Of a stretch of 64,000 nt of DNA, positions 58,983 through 64,000 are shown piece by piece. The stretch spans positions 55,136 through 119,135 of the forward strand of contig JAJFKU010000055.1 in NCBI GenBank assembly GCA_021773035.1, written 5' to 3'. The first letter of the stretch is position 1. Every line of letters begins with the position of its first letter. A program made the position numbers and the translations under genes. This stretch comes from Woeseiaceae bacterium (lineage in GTDB: Bacteria > Pseudomonadota > Gammaproteobacteria > Steroidobacterales > Woeseiaceae). Under the pieces are notes generated by a model that ran no database searches, was not told where the DNA came from, and saw only the letters and a program-made list of their open reading frames with translations.

Positions 58983-60536
58983 GTGAAACTACTCTCTACC
59001 GCGCTCATTGCCCTGCTCCTGTTCGGCTGCGGGCGCGACAGCGAAACACCTGGCGCCGCAGCTGACCAGACTGTCCGTATTGGTATCGCACGCTTCGCCA
59101 TGGAGACCTGTACGTTCTGCCCGCGTGTTACAGATGTCGCCGAGTTCGAATACTACGGCCCACCACACGAAGGCGACGCGGTTCTGGAACAGGGCGGTGC
59201 CATCGCCGGTTTCATTCACGCTGCCGGCGAATACCGCGATGTTGAGGTGGTCGGCGTCTATGCGGTGCGAGAGCCGCTGGGTGGCAGCATGGGTAGCTGG
59301 GTCACGCAACGCGCTTTCGATAAATACACTTCGGAAATCGTCAATCGACTGTCGGAGATTCCCGACCTGGACGCCGTGTACTTGCCGCTGCATGGCGCCA
59401 TGGCGGTGGCAGGCATTTCACGGCCGGAAGCGGAGTTTGTGCGCCGCATCAAGGAAAAGCTCGGCGATATTCCAATCGCCGTTACGATGGACCTGCACGC
59501 CAACGAAGATGCTGAGCTTGCGGACTACGCCGACATCGTGTTGATCGTGAAGCGCTTTCCGCACTATGACTTCAAGCTGATGGGAGGGCGCGCCGCTCGA
59601 TTACTGGTTCGAACGGTAAGAGGAGAATACGAGCCGGTGCTCGAAGTCCGGCGGCCCAATCTCGCTTTCGCGACCGTCTATGGTGGCACACACCAGGGAC
59701 TTCCAAGGGATATGATGGAACGTGCGCGGCGCTGGGAAAACCGGCACCTCGATACGTTCGTGTCTGTTGCTATGGGCTTTCCGTTCGCCGATGTGCCGGA
59801 CATGGGCATGAGCATTTTTGTACAGACAAACGGCGACCGGGCGCTGGCAACGCAAATAGCCGATGACATGAACGAGTACATCCGGGTTAACCGCCGCAGT
59901 TTCGAGTACGACATCCCGAAGCTGATACCTGGAGTTGATGAGGGACTCGGCTATCTGGAGGCGGGTATCAGGCCCGTTGTCCTGGCAAACCTGTCAGACC
60001 GGCTGGGCGATGCCACCCATATTCTCGGCGAGTTGATTGCACGCGGGCAGTCGAACTTTGTCGTCGGCACGATTTCCGACGAGCAGGCCATCGAGACGAT
60101 CAAACAGGGCTACGAGGTCGGCGACACGATCGACATTAGCATCGGCGGACACACGTCGGTGCTCGCCGGCAGACCCGTCGCCATTCGCGGTGAAGTCACG
60201 TACATAGGTACATACGTCCTCGGAGGCGATGCGGAGTCCGACCTGGTTGCGCTGCGCTTCGGTGACAACAACTGGGTCCTGCTGACGCCAACGCGCTTCC
60301 AGGTCAGGACGCGCGCAATACTCGATCATGCCGGGGTGCCGGTCAACGGCATGGATTTGTTCGTCGTCAAATCACGAAATCACTTCCGCCGGGGATTTAT
60401 GGAAACCGGGCTGGCGAAGAAGGCTGTGGTAATCGACGCACCGGGGCACGGCCCGGCAGACATAGGGCAACTGCCTTTCGAAAACCTGCCCGACGGCACT
60501 TATTCACGGTTTCTCAGCGCTTCCGACGAAGACTGA
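58983..60536 (+). CDS. M81/MlrC-family protein with lipoprotein signal
   Basis: 517 residues from GTG 58983 (AGGAAG six bases upstream). Lipobox about C16 (LLFGC). M81 features: GIARFAMETCTF, PLHGAMAV, MDLHANEDAEL with metal ligands, VGTISDEQAIE, and a C-terminal GGHTSVLAGRP region of the MlrC tail. Characterised members are cytosolic and cleave linearised microcystin or related peptides. An envelope-anchored form is unusual. It may hydrolyse D-amino-acid-containing peptides, given the dgcNA genes nearby; that is inference. Confidence 0.85.
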   Translation: MKLLSTALIALLLFGCGRDSETPGAAADQTVRIGIARFAMETCTFCPRVTDVAEFEYYGPPHEGDAVLEQGGAIAGFIHAAGEYRDVEVVGVYAVREPLGGSMGSWVTQRAFDKYTSEIVNRLSEIPDLDAVYLPLHGAMAVAGISRPEAEFVRRIKEKLGDIPIAVTMDLHANEDAELADYADIVLIVKRFPHYDFKLMGGRAARLLVRTVRGEYEPVLEVRRPNLAFATVYGGTHQGLPRDMMERARRWENRHLDTFVSVAMGFPFADVPDMGMSIFVQTNGDRALATQIADDMNEYIRVNRRSFEYDIPKLIPGVDEGLGYLEAGIRPVVLANLSDRLGDATHILGELIARGQSNFVVGTISDEQAIETIKQGYEVGDTIDISIGGHTSVLAGRPVAIRGEVTYIGTYVLGGDAESDLVALRFGDNNWVLLTPTRFQVRTRAILDHAGVPVNGMDLFVVKSRNHFRRGFMETGLAKKAVVIDAPGHGPADIGQLPFENLPDGTYSRFLSASDED

Positions 60537-60559
60537 CACCGCTGACAGGCACTGCCGAC

Positions 60560-61447
60560 TCAGCGTTTTTGGAACATGTCTTTTTTGAGGAACTGTACGA
60601 AGTTCGAGATCAGTTTCGACGGTGGGCGTGTATCTTTGTGAATAGCCTTTACCGAAAAGCGTAAAGGCGGACTGAGTTTTTTGTACTTAACGCTTCCGAC
60701 ACCTGAGCTTGTTGCCGTGAACTCGTCCACGATAGCGACTCCGCAACCCATGGCAACCAGGTTTCGTGCAACAAAGTAGGTTTGCGCGGTTACGCTCGAA
60801 TACAGGTCGACACCCGCTTCAGCCAGCATCTTGTTCAGAAGGTCGGCCAGGGGGCCACTGTTCTCTATCCCTACGAACTGCCGGTCGACGATATCGGCCA
60901 TACGGATCCGCTCCGGGAAATCGTCGAACTCGGATCCCGAATAGATGCAGACGAACTCACCCGCACCGAGCTCTATGTAATCCAGACCTCTTATCGCCGG
61001 AGGATTGAAGGCGATGCCCAGGTCTTTATCCTGCTCAAGAATATCGGACAGTAAATTGTCATAGTGGCGGGTCTGGAACTCGAAACGGACGTCGGGGTGT
61101 TTGCGTCGAAACCGGGCGATTGCACGCGGAATATGCTCGAGACCCAGCGCCAGAACGGCAGACAGCCTGATATGTCCGCGGTCGGCCTCGAGCAGACGGC
61201 CGGCGATTTTCTGTAGCGACACAACGCGATCGGAAATCGCCTTGGTCTCACGATATAAAACCGCGGCCTCTTCTGTCGGGATTAACCGTCCCCGCACTCG
61301 CCGAAACAACTCGAATCCTATCTGGTCCTCGGCGTTGCGAAGAATCTTGCTCGCCGTAGGCTGGGTGATATTGAGGAAACGCGCTGCGCCGCTGACCGAG
61401 CCCAGCGCAAAAACCGCGTTAAAAACCTCTATGTGCCTCAGCCGCAT
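60560..61447 (-). CDS. LysR-family transcriptional regulator, DgcR candidate
   Basis: 295 residues. N-terminal winged helix (MRLRHIEVFNAVFALGSVSG; TQPTASKILRNAEDQIGFEL) and a two-lobed effector domain. Divergent from dgcN with a 231-nt gap (61448-61678), a typical arrangement for an activator of that operon. In Pseudoalteromonas a regulator named DgcR activates dgcN/dgcA. Homology to it is inferred from position only. Within the gap I see no clear T-N11-A site that I would name. Confidence 0.88.
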   Translation of the reverse strand: MRLRHIEVFNAVFALGSVSGAARFLNITQPTASKILRNAEDQIGFELFRRVRGRLIPTEEAAVLYRETKAISDRVVSLQKIAGRLLEADRGHIRLSAVLALGLEHIPRAIARFRRKHPDVRFEFQTRHYDNLLSDILEQDKDLGIAFNPPAIRGLDYIELGAGEFVCIYSGSEFDDFPERIRMADIVDRQFVGIENSGPLADLLNKMLAEAGVDLYSSVTAQTYFVARNLVAMGCGVAIVDEFTATSSGVGSVKYKKLSPPLRFSVKAIHKDTRPPSKLISNFVQFLKKDMFQKR

Positions 61448-61678
61448 CTATACTTTCCCTCCACCCTGTTGCAGGACCGACAGCGGCGACTCAGAAGGCC
61501 GTCTAGCAGACCGGTGCCCGGAGCATTGACATCAGTATATATAGTCCATGCAGTATTGGAATGCATTGGGTCATAGCCTAACTGCATGTGTTTCAATAGA
61601 AAATTCATTTCAGGAAATCGTATTGGTGGGTCAAAATCAAGAAGTCTGGCAAGACCAGCTAATTTAGGAATACACGAA

Positions 61679-62683
61679 ATGCTGAGTATCGAACGCCCTT
61701 ACCTGCTCTTTTTGGGGAATAGCGCGGACGCGTTGGCGCCCAAGACGTCACGCGGCATCGCCGAGTGGCGCCCGGACCTGTGTGTCGGAGAATACGGCGA
61801 CCCGCTAACGCTGGGGCTGCCGAAAATGTCGCCCGCACAGGCCGCGGCGGCAGGTGCGAAAACCTTTGTTGTCGGCCTGGCCAATGCAGGCGGCAAGGTA
61901 GCGCCCGAGTGGTTGCCCGCCATTCTGGAAGCCATCGATGCCGGCATGGACGTCGCCAGCGGTTTGCATCAGAAATTGTCCGATAACGACACCATCCGCG
62001 AGGCGGCGAACCGCAGGGGCGTGTCCCTGCACGACGTCCGGCACGATATTGGAGAACTCTGGGTCGGCACCGGGGCGAGGCGTTCGGGTAAGCGCATTCT
62101 AACCGTCGGTACGGATTGTTCTGTCGGAAAGATGTATACATCGCTGGCCATCGAGCGCGAGTTGAAATCTCGCAACTACAAGGTCGACTTTCGAGCGACA
62201 GGGCAGACCGGCATCCTGATTGCCGGTGAGGGCATACCCGTCGACGCCATCGTTTCCGATTTCATTTCCGGCGCCGTCGAACAACTTGCCTGTGAGAACG
62301 ACGACGATCACTGGGATATCGTCGAAGGGCAGGGGTCGTTGTTTCACCCGGCGTTCGCCGGCGTTTCCCTTGGTTTGCTGCATGGTGCGCAGCCGGATGT
62401 ACTGGTGATGTGTCACGAAGCCGGGCGCACCCGCATTAAGGACAACGCGGACTACGCAGTTTCCAGCTTGCGAGACTGCGTTGACACCAACCTCGCGATG
62501 AGCCGGTTGACGAGCCCCGACGTTGCACTCGGTGCAATATCCCTGAATTGCCGTACCGTCGATCCGGACAAGGTCGACACCATTTGTCGGGCGGTGTCCG
62601 AGGAATTTTGCCTGCCGTGCTTCGATCCGATGATCCACGGCGCGGCGGCGTTCGCCGATTGGCTGGAGAACCGCAGCACATGA
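61679..62683 (+). CDS. dgcN: DUF1611 D-glutamate N-acetyltransferase
   Basis: 334 residues from ATG 61679 (AGGA nine bases upstream). DUF1611 blocks: RPYLLFLGNSADALAPKTSRG, TVGTDCSVGKMYTSLA (P-loop-like), FRATGQTGILIAGEG, EGQGSLFHPAFAGVSLGLLH, and CHEAGRTRI. In the marine D-glutamate pathway DgcN acetylates D-Glu to N-acetyl-D-Glu. It is followed by an enolase-superfamily racemase with ATGA overlap, exactly the dgcN-dgcA order. Confidence 0.87.
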   Translation: MLSIERPYLLFLGNSADALAPKTSRGIAEWRPDLCVGEYGDPLTLGLPKMSPAQAAAAGAKTFVVGLANAGGKVAPEWLPAILEAIDAGMDVASGLHQKLSDNDTIREAANRRGVSLHDVRHDIGELWVGTGARRSGKRILTVGTDCSVGKMYTSLAIERELKSRNYKVDFRATGQTGILIAGEGIPVDAIVSDFISGAVEQLACENDDDHWDIVEGQGSLFHPAFAGVSLGLLHGAQPDVLVMCHEAGRTRIKDNADYAVSSLRDCVDTNLAMSRLTSPDVALGAISLNCRTVDPDKVDTICRAVSEEFCLPCFDPMIHGAAAFADWLENRST

Positions 62684-63681
62684 CCAGGAACATCGATATC
62701 GTTCGCGAAACGTGGCCCCTGAAGGAGCCGTTCGTTATTGCGCGGGGCAGTAAAACCGAAACGACGGTCGTCACAGTTAGCATCCGCGAAGGCGACCATA
62801 CGGGGATCGGCGAAGGTGTGCCAACCGCACGCTATGGAGAATCGGTGGACAGCGTTGTATCGCAGATCGAGGACGTCCGGGCTGCACTTGCCGATGGACT
62901 CACCCGTCGGGCCCTGCTGAAGCAGCTGCCGGCGGGCGCCGCCAGGAACGCCGTGGATGCCGCGCTCTGGGACCTGGAGGCCAAACAACAGGCAAAGAAC
63001 GTCGGCGAGCTATCCGGGCTTGGCTGGCCGGATGGATTGGTAACGGCGCAGACCGTCAGCATAGGCACAGCGCCGGAAATGGGGCGCACGGCGGCAAAAC
63101 TGAAGCAGTACCCCGTCATCAAGATAAAGCTCGATCAATCTGAAATCCTTGCTCGGGTAAGTGCGGTTCGAGAAAATGCCCCGGATGCGACCCTGCTCGT
63201 CGACGCAAACGAAAGCTGGTCTTTCGATGTGCTTTCCAGCGTGGCACCAGAGCTCGGCGACCTGGGTGTCGCGATGATTGAGCAGCCGCTGCCCGCCGGC
63301 TCCGATGAAGCGCTGTCCGATTACGTTTCGCCGGTACCGTTGTACGCGGATGAAAGCTGTCATACGCGTGACGACCTTAAGGACCTGGTCGGTAAATACG
63401 CCGCCGTCAACATCAAGCTCGACAAGACCGGCGGCCTGACAGAGGCGATAGCCCTTCGGGAAGCTGCGGAGTCGATGGGTTTCGACGTAATGCTTGGATG
63501 CATGGTCAGTACATCGCTGGGAATAGCACCCGCTATGTTGCTAGCCCAGCATGCCGGCTATGTAGACCTCGATGCGCCAAGCTTGTTATCGAGCGATCGT
63601 ACTCCGGCTATCGACATCAGGAACGGTCGGATCGAAACATTGCCCGCCGGTCTTTGGGGGGGCTCACGACCCGCAACCTGA
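62680..63681 (+). CDS. dgcA: N-acetyl-D-glutamate racemase / dipeptide-epimerase-like enzyme
   Basis: 333 residues. MR/MLE fold with all expected residues: KIKLD, VDANESW, EQPLP, YADESCH and NIKLDKTGGLTE. The lysine pair on opposite sides of the active site gives 1,1-proton transfer, that is, racemisation or epimerisation. Annotated relatives are L-Ala-D/L-Glu epimerases. Next to dgcN the likely reaction is N-acetyl-D-Glu to N-acetyl-L-Glu. ATGA overlap with dgcN. Confidence 0.86.
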   Translation: MTRNIDIVRETWPLKEPFVIARGSKTETTVVTVSIREGDHTGIGEGVPTARYGESVDSVVSQIEDVRAALADGLTRRALLKQLPAGAARNAVDAALWDLEAKQQAKNVGELSGLGWPDGLVTAQTVSIGTAPEMGRTAAKLKQYPVIKIKLDQSEILARVSAVRENAPDATLLVDANESWSFDVLSSVAPELGDLGVAMIEQPLPAGSDEALSDYVSPVPLYADESCHTRDDLKDLVGKYAAVNIKLDKTGGLTEAIALREAAESMGFDVMLGCMVSTSLGIAPAMLLAQHAGYVDLDAPSLLSSDRTPAIDIRNGRIETLPAGLWGGSRPAT

Positions 63682-64000
63682 CGGGTGTTTTGCGAATGAG
63701 ATTTGGGGCGTGTAACCCCCGGATGCCGATTGCCCAGGTGTGATAGTCGATACTTGATCGGGCAATCACTGCCAGGCAATAGCGAGATCGAGTAACCGTT
63801 TTGGCCAGCGGCTTCGGGCAGCCGACGTAGCATTATAGTTGCCGGTGGAGTTCTTAATCCGGTGTTGATCCGGGAGGACCGATGCCGTCTTCACGAGCCA
63901 CAGGCGACGGCATCGGCCCGCCCGGATCAACACCTGTTCAGCAACACGACCGCTTACTGAAATACATGCCGACTGTCGGGATGCGGTGGGAACGCCAATG
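63682..64000. other. Gene-free end region with two inverted repeats
   Basis: No credible coding frame. Contains an 8-bp inverted repeat (63728-63735 with 63760-63767, 24-nt loop) and the long hairpin described separately. Either could end dgcNA transcription, but neither is followed by a T-run. Confidence 0.6.
63861..63934. repeat. Long imperfect hairpin, 27 paired bases
   Basis: Outer stem of 14 perfect pairs (63861-63874 with 63921-63934), a 1x1 mismatch, two GC pairs, another 1x1 mismatch, and an inner stem of 11 perfect pairs (63879-63889 with 63906-63916). A 16-nt loop caps it. Such length is unusual for a terminator, and no T-run follows. Integron attC core sequences are not matched. 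Confidence 0.65.

Noticed and set aside
63861..63934. Integron attC site
   Set aside because: The ends read GTTGATC/GATCAAC, which do not fit the GTTRRRY/RYYYAAC cores, and no integrase or cassette array is seen.

Overview
The window reads as one contiguous piece of a GC-rich, free-living, probably marine gammaproteobacterial chromosome. The evidence is its mix of housekeeping genes (hemB, aroE, gor, prlC, xthA, tag) with a TonB-dependent receptor, Cys-type sulfatases, a Na+/solute symporter, a BCCT osmolyte carrier, multihaem cytochrome and a D-glutamate-type DgcN/DgcA pair. A Woeseiales-like or related lineage would fit, but I cannot prove the taxon. Genes are tightly packed. Many use TTG or GTG starts, and short start/stop overlaps (ATGA, GTGA, TTGA) are very common. 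I found no tRNA, rRNA, CRISPR array, insertion sequence or prophage.

Region 1 (1-14944): the tail of a secreted S8 protease; tag; a Cys-rich EGSCG-repeat peptide resembling HvfA-type RiPP metallophore precursors behind a sigma factor/DUF3379 anti-sigma pair; hemB-aroE; gor; prlC-xthA coupled by a TTGA overlap; an HD-domain protein; a GST; an SDR; a quinone-reductase-like MDR; and a BCCT transporter.

Region 2 (15041-23915): a CDP-sugar cassette. RfbF and RfbG make CDP-4-keto-6-deoxyglucose. A TylC3-like C-methyltransferase, an RmlC-like epimerase and a reductase/epimerase follow, which predicts a 3-C-methyl branched 6-deoxysugar. A CmcI-type methyltransferase follows; a flippase-like membrane protein, a GT2 and an AsmA-family protein lie opposite.

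Region 3 (23939-32596): small accessory genes, including a decayed HAD/M23 patch, a serine hydrolase, a YHS / TAXI-lipoprotein / DUF1223 run, and an ArsR-SRPBCC pair with a perfect palindrome at the ArsR start.

Region 4 (32650-53512, all minus strand): a glycan-utilisation island. A probable nine-gene operon (43497 down to 32650) encodes an enolase-superfamily dehydratase, an NTF2-RidA fusion, a creatininase-family hydrolase, DgoK, DgoA, a GH109-like Tat protein, a sulfatase, a PhoD-like phosphatase and an SDR. Upstream lie an RpiR regulator, an SSS symporter, a TonB receptor, a metzincin-LamG protein and a second sulfatase. The chemistry converges on 2-keto-3-deoxy-galactonate, so the substrate is probably a sulfated galactose- or GalNAc-containing glycan. 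A repeated 18-nt motif in three intergenic regions suggests co-regulation.

Region 5 (53607-64000): a seven-haem cytochrome with a TPR tail, nucleoside hydrolase plus ribokinase, a zinc alcohol dehydrogenase, an M81/MlrC lipoprotein, and a LysR gene divergent from dgcN-dgcA (D-glutamate catabolism). The window ends in a gene-free stretch with a long unexplained hairpin.
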